This document shows positions 11,158-22,900 of a stretch of DNA of 64,000 bases, in pieces. Each line of letters opens with the position of its first letter. The first letter of the stretch is position 1. The stretch comes from Erythrobasidium yunnanense. Lineage: Eukaryota; Basidiomycota; Cystobasidiomycetes; Erythrobasidiales; Erythrobasidiaceae. A program made the position numbers and the translations under genes. The notes below the pieces were generated by a model. The model ran no database searches, was not told where the DNA came from, and saw only the letters and a list, made by a program, of their open reading frames with translations. Location: assembly GCA_001600175.1 (NCBI GenBank), contig BCJC01000007.1, forward strand, positions 1,512,115 through 1,576,114, given 5' to 3'.

Positions 11158-11541
11158 TTCAAAAAGCTGGTCAAACACACGACGTTATACTATCAATAAG
11201 GGGACTCCTTACCGTAAGCAGAATACAGAAAGATCAGCAGGTCATGTCAAAGGCCTAGCCGGACCAAAAGTCAACGGCCAGCCATCAACGTCAGGCAGGG
11301 TCTGTCAGGCTAGGAGCCACATAGCTGTAGGAATGGTGTACTTACTCTTTCTTCCTTACCTGTTGCTTGTAAAAATCACTCGTTCGTTGTCACCCACTAC
11401 ACCGCCGCCGCAGGTCGCGCAGCATTTTGGTGGCCCGTGCACAGCGCGACGACGGCATATCTCTACAAGTTTTCTGACTTCCTCTTTCTTTCAGGCCAAC
11501 ACACAAGACACACAGTACAATCTCTTCAGCACATACATTAC
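11158..11541. other. upstream region of secreted protein gene S1
   Basis: About 385 bp. An upstream ATG at 11333 opens a frame that runs into the S1 start and begins with a hydrophobic stretch (MVYLLFLPYLLLVK). It could supply a signal peptide, but the linker to S1 is long and unlike the paralogues. Nothing else seen. Confidence 0.4.
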
Positions 11542-12528
11542 CATGTCCGTTCAATCAGCTCTAGGAGGGTAAGTCCACGGTGCTCAACTGGCACGCGCCT
11601 CGTGCTGACTCTTGGATCAGTCTTTCCTCGCAATGCCAGTCCAGCTTGACATCTCTGGTCACTTCAGACTTTGCTACATGCAGCAATCTGCTTGGCCTGG
11701 TCTCAGTGTGAGCTCAGATCGGCTAGGCGCGTCTTGGTCCCGTGCTGAAAGACGTTCTATAGCGCATCATCATCTGGATCCATCGTATCATCACTAGATA
11801 GCTACATCAGCAACCTCTGTACAAGCGCAACGTGCTCTCAAACCACTCTTAACAACGCATCTGCAACTATCAGCAACGGCTGCCAGAGTGACATCGCGAG
11901 TGGATCTTCCATTCCAGTCGCGCTTAACACGTAAGAAGCTCTGCCATACTCACTTTGCTGTAGGCTCATTCCCACTCGTCTTCCAGGCTGATTTCCAACT
12001 ACGACGACGTCCGAGGCCTCCTCTGCACAAAGTACACCTCAAACAACACATACTGTGTCACCGATGTACTCGGAGCCGTGCAGAACTCGACTGGCACGCA
12101 GCTGTCGTTGTCGACTGTCTCAAGCTTGATCTCTGGAAACGACTACGCTTCCTTCCTGAACTCGATTCCCAAATCGGCCTACTGCACAGACTGTGGACAT
12201 GCTATCACTACAGAAGCTCTCAAGATCGTACAGAATGTATCTGCTAGCAACGTTGATAGCGTGAAGAACGCTGCCTCCCAGCAGTGCGGCTGTAAGCACA
12301 AAACACAAAACTGTGACTTCTTCTGTGTCCATCAGCTGATCTATGCCTACAGCTTCATTCGCCGATGGCTCACTGCCCTCTGGAATCTCTACTTCTGGTG
12401 CTAGTGGTACAGCTTCGTCGAGCAGCACTACAGGAGCCGCTTCGCCCAGCTTCAACTTGAACAGCAAGACCCTCGCCATCGTTGGCACTATCTCAGCAGT
12501 TATTGCAGGCGTCAGCATCACTATGTAA
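11542..12528 (+). CDS. secreted 10-cysteine GPI-type protein S1
   Basis: First of four related genes (S1-S4). The mature part has ten cysteines in the order C-x14-C, then C-x4-C, a lone C, C-x9-C, C-x2-C and a last C before a Ser/Thr/Gly-rich tail. Landmarks are SSQCQSSL, NLCTSATCSQ, YCVTDVLGAV and AYCTDCGHA. The C-terminus is a short Ser-rich spacer followed by a hydrophobic tail ending VSITM, as in GPI-anchored proteins. Four introns are inferred; the last skips to SFADGSLPSG, as in S3. The ATG at 11542 gives only nine residues before the mature-like region, so a signal peptide is not obvious and the 5' exon may be mis-set. It resembles DUF7729-like fungal secreted proteins from memory only. 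Function unknown. Confidence 0.7.
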
Positions 12529-12894
12529 AGCGGTCTAACAGCAAATGTGGCAGTCATCGTTCTGCATTATACACGGTATTTGCATCTAGCTACGCACATG
12601 TTCTTCACGATCGTTTTCTCGCATGTCGTTATTGTATCTGTAGCATTCTATGGACAATCTTTGCCTGAAGCGCCGTTACAACACTCTTTACCGAGACACA
12701 GTTCTTCCTATGAACAGGCGAACATGTCCTAAATTACTCATGCATATTCACGAGAGCTACAAGTATTGTACATCGATCATACAGATGTGATCATCGAGTC
12801 TTTATCACTGAGTTCTTGTTTACCCGCTTCCTTTTCGACATGGGGCGCATGTGATGCTCCGGTGACCCTGATCGTCTGCATGTTCACTACAGTA
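12529..12894. other. convergent intergenic region between S1 and D1
   Basis: Holds the 3' flanks of S1 (plus) and D1 (minus). No further gene or repeat recognised. Confidence 0.4.
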
Positions 12895-14012
12895 TCAGCT
12901 AGGTACTACCGCAACTTTGGCTACGGCCCCACTGACCTGGACTTGGGGCAGTTTTAGACGGACACAAGAGTCTAACCTGTAAGTCTCGGCGGCTATATGT
13001 TCTTCAGATCCGCGTTCTTTGTCATCACTCGGGCGCCGCATGTTGAGATTGAAGAGGAGGGTCAAGGTATATATCCGGCCAATCGTGTAAGCTGGAGACA
13101 AAGACAGTGTCAGTGCGCTTCGAAGAAAGTGGTAGAGATGACCCTCTACTCACCCACTGCTATTCCTAGATTGGTATCCCTCTTCACGCTCAGCAAAATG
13201 ACAGCCAAAATTGCACAAGCCGTGGTTGCTAATCCCGACTCCATTGACACGAGCATCAAGCGACGCAGGAGACTAGTGGTGGGTTGATCAGCTAAGTTGT
13301 GTGCTTTGCAGTCTCAATTAGCTTACGATTTTGTGCTATGAAATTCCGTGCCGTTGTAATGAGACCACAAGAAGGCAATTAGTCCCAAAGATATCTGCCT
13401 GCCTTTTCAGCCTTAGCTTGGTGCGAGTATAAGAGACTCACAATGACATCTGTAGCGGCTTCTAGGGACAGGAATATCTGAGCAATGGACGAGAATCCTG
13501 TTAATCCGACATTCAGTTTAAGGATGTATGAACTGCAATTTGAGGCCCTTACTGCTAGCATCCGCAAAACTCTTGAATTGCGCGACTGTGATGACAGCAT
13601 AAAGGGAATATGCCAAGCCCGCGAGAGCGCAAGCAGCCATGAAAATGGTTGCTATTGCAATGTTGGACACGCGATAAAACCGCCAGAGTAGATAACTTTG
13701 GCATATTATAACGCTGATGGCTGTGGATAGGGCAAAGGCCGCTGACTGCCATCCAGGTTTCGCTATTCCAAGAGGGTTTCCGAAGTTCTCGATAGTGATT
13801 CGGTAGAGGTCGTTGGCGATAACGACCGAACAGAGTATATCGTTGAGGAAGGCAGCGAGGACGCTTCCCTTGAGGAGATACGCGTCTTGCTTATATGTGC
13901 GAAAGTAGCGTAAGACTTGGGTTGCTTCGACACCCAGTAGAAAACAGTTGATCCAGCTAGACACCACCAATGGTCCTGCCAGATCATCAGCAAAGGAGAT
14001 GTTGGTGTCCAT
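12895..14012 (-). CDS. DUF6534-type seven-transmembrane protein D1
   Basis: First of four related genes (D1-D4). The N-terminus (LAGPLVVSSWINCFLLG) is helix 1. A loop, YFRTYKQDAYLLKG, leads to helix 2 and ENFGNPLGIAKPGW. Then comes a helix with CQSYLLWRFYRVS. Later exons give FLSLEAATDVIVSLLY and LRRLMLVSMESGLATTAC. The last exon starts GRIYTLTLLFNLNMR, matching the GKLY.NSLL..LN.R ending I associate with basidiomycete DUF6534 proteins. Five or more introns are needed, and exon ends near 13100-13290 were set by comparison with D2 and D3. Members are plasma-membrane-like 7TM proteins of unknown function. The extreme C-terminus after residue HIAAETYRL is uncertain. Confidence 0.7.
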
Positions 14013-14733
14013 ACTGGCTTGCGGATAGCAGAGCAGAAAGCATTGCAGGCGGAGATGCTTTAAGAAGGACGTCGACTTGTCTTCAGGAGCCCTCCGGTGG
14101 CTATCCGGACTCTTGTGGAACGAGTGTCGACTCTTGAGCCATGCTCAGACTTCAGCACCTGCTCCGTGCTTTAGCCTTGCTGCGTGCGAGCTCGACCGTC
14201 CGTAGAGGATCAGTGTGAGAAGCTCAGAGCTCGCATTAGGCGCAGGACGGAACTGCGCGCTTGGAAGATGGTCATGTAGTCGTCATCCGCGTACAGAAAG
14301 GTGAGTTGCAAAGGAGGCATGTTGTATCATTGTTCCAGATTGCTTCTCTTCATAGCATCAATTGGACCAGTTTCAAGCCTGGAGCTGTCGAAGTCCGAAG
14401 GCCTACACGCAACGCAGCAATGAAGCGATCGTGTAACAGAGAGAAAGCTTGCACTGACGATCCCCTCTAGAGTCAGCAGTCCCCCAGCGATTATATTCTA
14501 GCGGGACCACACCCTTCTCCCCTTCAATGCTCTCCCCTTCTAACAGCACAATGCAACCCAAACCCGTGTCTCGCTGCTGCCAATGCTGCTGCCAATGCTG
14601 CTGCTGACGCTGCCGACTGGACTGACTTAGCTTGAGCCGATATAGAGCCGGACTCTATCTCACCCACCCCATCACCTTCATCACCTTGGACTATACGGCC
14701 GCATCCGCAGGCCTGATCTGCCAATCTGCATCA
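14013..14733. other. divergent region between D1 and S2
   Basis: About 720 bp with the presumed promoters of D1 and S2. It contains a short CTG/CCA-rich repeat near 14575-14620 (listed separately). Frames at 14261-14470 (+) and 14524-14724 (-) show no coding signs other than repeat-driven alanine runs. Confidence 0.4.
14572..14621. repeat. short imperfect GCTGCTGCCAAT repeat
   Basis: A 12-base unit (tgctgccaatgc phase) occurs about three times in imperfect tandem, followed by ctg-rich sequence. It sits about 110 bp before the S2 start codon and may belong to its promoter or 5' leader. Confidence 0.6.
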
Positions 14734-15922
14734 ATGAGACCTATGCCTTCCTCGCAGCGGATACGCTACTCTGTCATGGCTCTACTGGCCGTGACAGCTC
14801 CTCTAACGATGGCGCAAGATCTGGCGTCTGCCTTGAACGGTCTGCAGATGACATGCAAAACGTCCTTGGTAGCTAGTGCTGCTGGCCTCTCTGGGTAAGC
14901 CGATCACGAAAGAGCGCAAGCTCGAGACAGCTGATACTCGCTCGGCAGGTGTCTTGATTTACTAGGCTTGGTCAAGATCGCCAATACCCCCTCCGATCAG
15001 AGTATCGTCGCACCTCTCAAGGTAGGCTTCTACGTCTCGTGATTGCCGCACAAAGCATACTTACCGCTTTGCAGACTTATAACAGTCACATCCAAGGACA
15101 AGTATGCGAGCAAACAGATCTTGATGGTCAATCAGCAAGCATACATCCTTGCGCAACAATGCTGACTTGGTGCCTACAGCCGTGAAGCAGGCCATCGCAA
15201 ATAACTGCAAAGAAGACATCAAGAAACCGCCGGTGGTTGTGCTAGATAGTACCGTGAAGAACTATAACCCTGTTCGAGAGCTACTCCTGCTGAAAAAGAA
15301 GAACTGGAATGGACGGTGGTGTCTGACCGAGATCTTGGGTCAGGCAGAGGTGAGACATGCTCTCTGTCTTCCTTACAACCCGTACCTGCGGCTGATGCTT
15401 GGGCTTAAGACTGCGGCAAACACGCCTTTCTCTAAAGACAAGCTTTTGGAACTGTTTCAAGGCAACGCACAAGGCTTCCTCGATATGATGAACAAGCTGC
15501 CAAAGGGGACATACTGCAATAGTGAGTCGAGAGCTCGGCAGTCACAGAAATTGGCTGACCAGAGTGGTCCTGTGTAGCTTGCGGTAAAGGAGGTATGTAC
15601 TGCCTGCTCAACTCTTGCGCATAACTGATAGCCCGCTGTCAGTATTGTCGAAAGCAACTGTCTTGGTTGGAAGAACTAACCCCAGCGCTGTGAAGACTAT
15701 GTCAGAAGCTGCAGACAACAAATGTGGCAGTGAGTTCGACTGTCCCCGAGGCTCCCTTTACGATGCTGAAGATCCTCTTGCGCAGAGGGCTTCACACCGA
15801 AAGACGGTAGTCTGCCTAAAGACATCGAAGCCGATGATAGCGCTGCTGGACAGCTGCATGCCTTCACAAGTCCTACGCTGACACTGTTAATATCTGCCTA
15901 TATCCTGAATAGAGCATTGTAG
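14734..15922 (+). CDS. secreted GPI-type protein S2 (eight of ten family cysteines)
   Basis: Paralogue of S1, S3 and S4. The start MRPMPSSQRIRYSVMALLAV gives a signal peptide with likely cleavage after PLTMAQ. Six introns are inferred. The mature part begins QMTCKTSLV and keeps cysteines 1, 2, 3, 5, 7, 8, 9 and 10, including the TYCNTCGKG pair and NKCGK. Leucines stand where cysteines 4 and 6 should be (VCEQTDLD and ELLLLKKKNW). The last exon joins as GFTPKDGSLPKD and ends in a hydrophobic tail, LTLLISAYILNRAL, as in a GPI-anchor signal. The GFTP ending matches DFTPG in S4, which supports the last junction. Function unknown. Confidence 0.7.
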
Positions 15923-16207
15923 ATGGCGAACACAGGAAACTGAACATTGATGAAAGGGTGTCTTCTATCTCTCGTCAAGTCGATGGAGAGGCTTCTCCGG
16001 AGCTGCACGCGGTCTTGACAGCTCGGCCAGACATCGTGAAGAGCTCATAGGCATTTTGGGCTGAGTCCGCTGTCTTCCCCGGAACGGGCCCGGGCGCGTT
16101 CTCGTTCCTTTCTTCTTCTGCACAGCACCTCGATGTCGTGTCGTATAGATGCCCAGCTTCTTTCGTCTCTCTTATCCACATCCCTACTTCTGGAGCCAGC
16201 CCCGACA

Positions 16208-17545
16208 ATGCCCACCATTCACGATATCGTCGGCTGCCTTGCCATATCGGCGTTTACGAACACCTGCTTGTTCGGGATAGAATGCTGCTACATGCTCAGC
16301 TACTTCGTCAAGTACAGGAACGACGACTTGTGGATCAAGGTTCTGGTCGCAGCGGCCTGGACGAACGACTGCATCGCTACGATCTTCAACTGCCATGCAG
16401 TGTATAGATACATCGTGACCGGCTTCGGGAACATGATGGCCTTGACAGAGCCTGGCTTCGAGTTTGTTGGAGCTGCGGCGACGTGAGTCAGCACACAGCA
16501 GAGTAACATCCCGGAAAGCTGAGTTCGGAGGAACGGACAGGATCGGGTTTTCAGTGGTCTTCACTCAGGCCTATCTTGTCTGGCGATACTTCATCATCTC
16601 GAAGAACAGATATATTACTGCCTTCCTCGGAACGGCCGTTCTCGGCGGCTTGATATTCAATTTCTACTGTTGCAAGAAGTTCAACAGTCTCGATAGCAAC
16701 AATATACTGGATCGAGACGGTATGTGGCTTCGAAGAGGCTCCTCTCGCGGACCAGCTGACGGTTTTGGCGAGCGTAGCGCTATCCGTTTATGCGAAGGCT
16801 TTCGTTGGATTGGAGGCAGGGACAGATCTGCTTGTATATTTTGTACTCTTGACCTCGTGATTCATTCTAATACCTGAAACAGATATCGGCCGCCCTGATC
16901 TTCGTACTGGCCCGACACTTTTCCGAATCGCCTTTCGCTGGTACTCGCAGGTGAGGCAGCTGGGTTTTCAATGATTGCCGAAGAAAAGTGCTGATGTGCG
17001 TCACAGCATGCTTCTGCGACTCATGTTGCTCTCGCTTGAATCTGGTAGGTCTGATTCGTTGCGGAGCTCCTCGTTCCGACTGATTTTGCTGTCATCGATT
17101 ACAGGCCTAGCAACTACGGCAGTTGCCTTGGCCGCAATGATCGTCTTTGTATCTTCGCCACAGACGAACGCAGGTCTTGCTATAGGTACAGCATATTCGA
17201 GGGTTTTGCAGCAGCGCGCTGATCAGCAAATCGGGCAGCCTATAATCTAGGGCGCGTTTACACACTTACCTTGTTATACAACCTCCACATACGAAAGTCT
17301 GCTTCCGAAGATGCCGAGGGCAGCGGTCAAGGATCTTCACACAGTTTCCCTCTGAACTCGTTGAAGACTCGAAGGACAGAGGCTCAGGTTTCGCAGGTGC
17401 GAAAACTTGTGCATAGGCTGAGGCATTAACTGATCTCTATACTGCACAGTCGAGATGCGTGCTGGACCAGAGCATCCCGGTATCTCTTGAAGCTGGCAGG
17501 AGGCCAAGTTTTGCCGGATCCAACGAGAAGGGCATGAGCATGTGA
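16208..17545 (+). CDS. DUF6534-type seven-transmembrane protein D2
   Basis: Starts MPTIHDIVGCLAISAFTNTC, chosen over an in-frame upstream ATG at 16133 because D3 starts at the same place. Then come YFVKYRNDDLWIKVLV, VTGFGNMMALTEPGF and FTQAYLVWRYFIISKNR. A GLEAGTD segment follows, then LLRLMLLSLESG joined over an intron to LATTAVALAAMIVF, and the final GRVYTLTLLYNLHIRKS. The cytoplasmic tail has Ser-rich sequence and a block shared with D3: VLDQSIPVSLE, then RRPSFAGSNEKG. The RRPS element fits a basophilic kinase site such as PKA (inference). Seven or so introns. Very close to D3, so a recent tandem duplicate. The topology is receptor-like, but no ligand or G-protein motif can be assigned. 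Confidence 0.75.
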
Positions 17546-18519
17546 AGTATAGCCAGTCCAGTGATGTGTTACAGTCTCACTGTGCAGCCCTCCAGCATGT
17601 ATTTGAGATGGCATGTTGCGGCCCACTTTCTCTTTCAGCCGATACTGTAGCACCGTCGTTCCTGCTAGCAGTAAAATTGACCAATAGCTGCGTACAGACC
17701 GATGGACCATGCGAGATCGCAAGACGTCGCTGTGAACGCGCGGTATATGGTTGTTTCGACAAGCAGGACGAGGGACGAAAAGCGGCAGCGAGGTCCAGCA
17801 GAGATGGTAAAACGAGCCCAAGCGACATGAAGAGCCATTGAAGTTCTACTGTTCCAGCTTTCCCTTCAGGTCGCTTGACGATTGCAATTGAGATGTAAGC
17901 CAGCGCATCGATGGTCAAACGCGGGAGATGCTTACAAGCCAGCGAACAGCCAGCACTGCCGATTGCTGATATGCAAAGGACGGCTCTACGTTAAAGAACA
18001 ACGAAGCTTCAATCTGCTCCTCCGTGAACTGCCTCGTCTGCCTGCAAGATGCAAGGGCTCTCCGCTTATCGCGAAGACACGAGACACGGAGTATAGTCAA
18101 TCCCCATCTCAGCCGTATAGAGCGATGTGAAGGAGCGATGTAGACTGCGACGTGGACGTCCAATAGCTTCTCAGCCTTGCTGCTCTGATCCTGCTTCTCC
18201 TGCTCACCCTTCCTACCCGAACATCGCCGTGATAATCGGACGTACATGGCCCTCCGTCATTCCCACAGCCCTGAAATTGACAGCTTGCGTCGACGAGTCA
18301 TCCAGAAGGGCTGAGAAGCTCATACGGCTGAAGCCCGCTTTCTTCGCGCGGGGCGCCAGGGCCCTGCTCACTGCTCCGTCTTTTGATAATCGCTGCCTCC
18401 GGGATCCTGCAGCTCACTCTCCTTCATACACCGCTAACACACATTCTATACTCTGACTCTCCATCGAGCTTGCAAACTCTAAGAACACAGCTTTCTGTTC
18501 TCTCCTTCGCGATTCCTAC
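17546..18519. other. gap between D2 and D3, possible decayed minus-strand gene
   Basis: About 975 bp without a gene I can build. The minus strand shows exon-like pieces with hydrophobic stretches. Examples are EASLFFNVEPSFAYQQSAVL near 17980-18030, LQWLFMSLGLVLPSLLDLAA near 17780-17840, and LVETTIYRAFTATSCDLAWS in another frame near 17690-17760. They do not join into one open reading frame by plausible splicing. They may be a decayed membrane-protein gene, perhaps another D copy, or chance. Confidence 0.3.
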
Positions 18520-19797
18520 ATGCCGCCAACAATTCACGACATCGTAGGATGTCTTGTTATCTCTGCGTGGACCAACGCTTGTCTCTACGGCGTGGAAACC
18601 TGCTATGTTCTCAGCTACTTCACGAAGTACAAGAACGATCAGCTCTGGATCAAAGCCCTGGTCCTGGCTGCCTGGGCCAACGATACGCTCGCGACCATCA
18701 TTAACTGTCGCAGCGTGTATCACCTCACCGTTACTGGCTTTGGCAATGTGGCAGGCTTGACAGAGCCTGGAACCGGTCTACTCATTGTCACTGGCTCGTA
18801 GGTTGTCGAGAACTGAGCGCGGAAACTCGACAACTGAAGCTTCTGATACAAAGGCTTGGATTCTCGGTATTCTTCGCACAGATCTATCTCGTCTGGAGGT
18901 ACTTTGCGATCTCCAAGGACAGATACATTAGCGCTTTCTTGGCTCTAGCAGCAGTTGCGGGCCTTGGCTATTGCTTTTTCTGCCTCAAGGAACTCGAAGG
19001 TGTAAAGAACCTGGCGGACTTCCAATGTGCGTCAAGCGAGATCTTCGGAAAAGCTGTGCTAAACACATCTTTGCACAGCCATATCTGTCTATGTCAATGC
19101 TTTCGTAGGCCTTGAGGCTGGGACCGATCTCCTTGTATGTCGTTTCATTCCGACAAGCGATGTCTCTGACATGATGCTTTAGATTGCGATTGCTCTCATC
19201 TACGTTCTTTTCCGTCATTATCGAGAATCGTCTATCGATGGTACCCGAAGGTGAAGACGGACAATGACGGTGACTACCAGCATACTGACGCTAGCACCCA
19301 TCGCAGCATACTGTTCAGACTTATGTGGCTCTCCCTTGAATCAGGTATATCTCTATCACCGTATGATGTCCGCTTTACTGACGATTTGCGTATCCGAGCA
19401 AAGGCTTGGTCACTACGGCTGTAGCGGTTGCTGTACTGGTCACCTTCGTTGCGGCGCCCCATACCAACGCAGGCCTGGCAACTGGTAAGCTACATCGGCG
19501 CTCCATCTGCGAGACTGCGCTCATTAACGAGCCCTTCTTTCAGCCGACAACATGGGACGCGTATATACTCTCACTCTCCTGTATAATCTGCATATTCGAA
19601 AGTCGTCCTTGAAGGACACCGAGGAGAGCGCGAAAGGCTCCTCCCACAGCTTTCCGCTGAATTCCATGGCGAATCGAAGGACGATCCCTGCACAGTCACT
19701 CAGCGTACTGGATCAGAGCATCCCAGTTTCTCTCGAGCAAGATCATGGGCGGCGCCCGAGCTTCTCTGGATCGCATGAGAAGGGAGGAATGGTTTGA
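18520..19797 (+). CDS. DUF6534-type seven-transmembrane protein D3
   Basis: Closest relative of D2, in tandem on the same strand. Starts MPPTIHDIVGCLVISAWTN, then YFTKYKNDQLWIKALV, VTGFGNVAGLTEPGTG, FFAQIYLVWRYFAISKDRY, a GLEAGTD segment and LFRLMWLSLES. A short Gly-start exon leads to LVTTAVAVAVLVTF. The last exon opens GRVYTLTLLYNLHIRKSS. The tail carries VLDQSIPVSLEQDHG and RRPSFSGSHEKGG, almost the same as D2, while the Ser-rich linker between differs. About seven introns. Function unknown; the conserved tail block suggests a regulated cytoplasmic domain. Confidence 0.75.
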
Positions 19798-19935
19798 GAC
19801 ATGGGCTTTTCTGGGCTCTGTAGTCGTAAATGATAGTCTCGAGGGGTGCTGGCTGCCAAACTTCGTGTATCGTACAGTATGAGTCTTGCTTCGTCGCGCA
19901 ATTTAAGCCTCACATTCGCTCAACCCAGTATCGCC

Positions 19936-22900
19936 ATGTCGGGACCTGTGGATTCGTACAGACCCGGCGGATCATACGAGCATCATTCGTCGAGTGACAG
20001 AGGCAGAGCGAACCAAGCATATCGAGGGCAAGGTCGAGGCCGAGGAGGGTACCAACAGAGAGAGGTGAGAAGGCAGAGGAACCATCAGGAGGTGTATCAG
20101 CTCATAGCATGGCCTTTCAGTACCATCATGAACAGCGCGGCAACGACTGGGAGCAAGATGTTCGCGAAAGGCAGCCCGACAGCCGGCATCAAAGAGATCC
20201 CTACGACAGCAGGGACCACAGTCGCAATTACCAGAGTCATCAATCTTTCAATACGAATCACGACTCTGCTTCGACAAGCGGCTCTGCAATGAGGGTTCCA
20301 GCTGCGCCCTTACATCCAAGTCTGCCTGCAAGACCCGGTGGACCTGTACACTACGAGCGCCAGCAACCGCAACGAGAGGAAGCACGAAGTACACCACCTA
20401 ATGACTGGTATGCTGAGCACAGCGAAGCCGCCGCTGCACCCGCTGCAACGAACGAGCTACCTCAGAAACCTCGAAAGAAGATCGTTACTCCTCCGAATCA
20501 ATCTGTTATTCTCATAGGAATACCCTTGCCTTCAACAGAAGAAGACGTCAAGAGCTTCATAGACGAATTCAAAGCAGCCCCTGACGATCCCTCACCGGTC
20601 GACAATGTCTCGATCGTCCGAGACAAGCAGACTGGACAGAGCAAGCGCTTTGGTTTCGTTCGATTCATCTCATTGGAGCATGCCAGAGGTGCGAACGAAG
20701 CGATTGTTCAGGCATCCTCCGCAAGCTTGACTGATGTTTAATCGGCAGCTTTCGTTGAAGCCAATTTCGATCACGTATACTGGCGGTCTCGAGGTTCGCA
20801 TGATATAACAGAAGATGGTGTCAAGGTGCGCTTGGATTATGCTACAGTCGATCGCCGACCAGGCGAGACATCAAGAGACGCGAAGAATGCTCGTAAGGGT
20901 GTCAAAGTTCGGTTAGTCGAACAAGCTCACGCCGCCCCGCAGCTCCCAGAGAATCGTATCAAGCGCCTGCTTTCCGATTGAATGATGGATCAAAAGACAT
21001 GGGCTCCTCCCCTAATCGAGTGAGCCAGCATCCCATTCCAGCTGCACGAGTGTAACCTCACACGTGCATCCCAGATCCTGCTACTGCGAAACTTGGACCC
21101 ACTTACCAAGGAGTACGACATTACGCGCAGCCTGGAACATCTAGATGAAGATATGCAAGAGCGCGTCAAAAATGCTCAAGGCCCTCGACGAGTGATATTG
21201 ATCAAGGACAAAGAGACGCATTCATCCTGGTGCTTCGCGTTTGCCCTGTACGAAGATGAGGAGGTAGCTAGACGAGCGAGAAGCTCCTTATTCCGCATCT
21301 TCAGTCTGCTTACGAAGCTTCCTTTGGCCCTACGAACCTAATTTCTGCAGTGCGCAAAAGCTGCTATGCGAACTATCATGGACCCGGCCCGCTTCCCGAC
21401 TGGTTACTCCATTCATCAACGCCTCGTTGCAGTGACCTTTGCAAGAATCGGATGTTTCGCTCAAGCCTACGCAAAGACGACGTGGTCCTTCTCTGACGAT
21501 ACGCTCGAAGGAAAGAAGCAAGAATACATGTACTGGGACGATGCCGCCTACGCCAACATTTATGATTGTGCAAACTACCAAGAAGCCGCCAAGCGAAAAC
21601 AAGAAGAAGCCGCGAAAGAAAACGAAGTCGATGCATTCTTCAGCTCCCTCGAATCTGAACATCCCGCACCCAAGGCCGAAATTGTGCAAGCACCGCCGAA
21701 GATCGACCTGAACACAGCAGGACTTCTGTACGCACCCACATTCTTCCCATCATATGCTCCATCTCGCAGTGTTAGCCGTTGTATGAACCAGTCTGATTTG
21801 ATTTGCTTAGCGGGCCTCCTGGTGGTTTTACTAAGGGTGAGTGCACTGTCTTATGGATAGAGTATTGCTGTAGAGCTGACTGTCATCTGCAACAGATAAA
21901 AAGAAAGGCGCCACCGAACTCATCATTTCGAAAAAGGTCCATATCCCTTCCTGAGATATAATAACATGAGACTGTTGAGCTCGAGAATCAAGCTAAACGT
22001 GGATCTCGCTTGATCTAGATCGCTGTCGACATCACCAAGTGGAACCAGAAGAAAGCCGAGCCAGAAATGGCAGCCTCTACAGAGCCTGCAAGCGAGGCGC
22101 AGTCTACTGCCATAACGTCTGCTGTATATCGAAGCCGAAATACCACAAGTAGTTGTCACTGTCTAACATTCCCTAAATGCGTTCTTCCAGATGAAGCGTC
22201 CCAACCCAAGCGAAGCAGAAGAAGCAAGACAAGGTGGCTTTACTGCGATCGCTCCGTCCAGCGAAGGTTTCCCATATGCAGACACGACAGATCCCAAACT
22301 GCCAAAATGCCTGCTGTGTCAGAGACAATTCAAGAGTATAGATGTCCTTCGAAAGCACAACGACCAATCTAGCCTGCACAAGGTCAAAGGACAATACCCC
22401 GTACCAGTCGGGCCGCTTGACTGACAGCGTAACACACAGACAAATCTCGAAGATCAAGCGAAAGTGGACGCAGCTCGCGCAGCTGTCGCAGAGCTGGCAC
22501 CTACCGATGCCGCATCGCAGTATCGCGATCGTGCTCTAGAGAGAAGGGAGACGTACAATCAGCCAGAACACCCACCACCTCCTCCATCGAAAAAGCACAA
22601 GAAAGCTCCCGAGATCAAGCCTGTATCCTCTGCTCCCGAGAAGCATATACAGGAAAGCAATATCGGCTCCAAGCTTCTGGCGAGTATGGGTTGGACCGCT
22701 GGTGCAGGACTCGGCTCATCGCAAGCTGGAAGAGCGGACCCTATACAAGCCAAAGCTTTCGTGCAGGGTGCAGGCATAGGTGCCAGTAAAGGTTAGTCTC
22801 GCTCTTTCAGCGGCGCCATAGATGACTGACTCGGTTATGTAGGCACAAATGCCAGCGAACAGGCAGGCGAAAATTGGCGAGGATCAGAGCATGGCAGGAA

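Noticed and set aside
14524-14724. Alanine-rich minus-strand frame
   Set aside because: Created by the GCTGCTGCCAAT repeat; no other coding sign.
16133-16207. Upstream in-frame ATG of D2 that would add a hydrophobic N-terminus
   Set aside because: D3 and D1 align from the MPTIHDIVGC-type start, so the shorter form is preferred.
21330-21689. Minus-strand frame opposite the RBM5/10-like gene
   Set aside because: Antisense to RRM2 and its downstream exon; the plus strand has clear family motifs.
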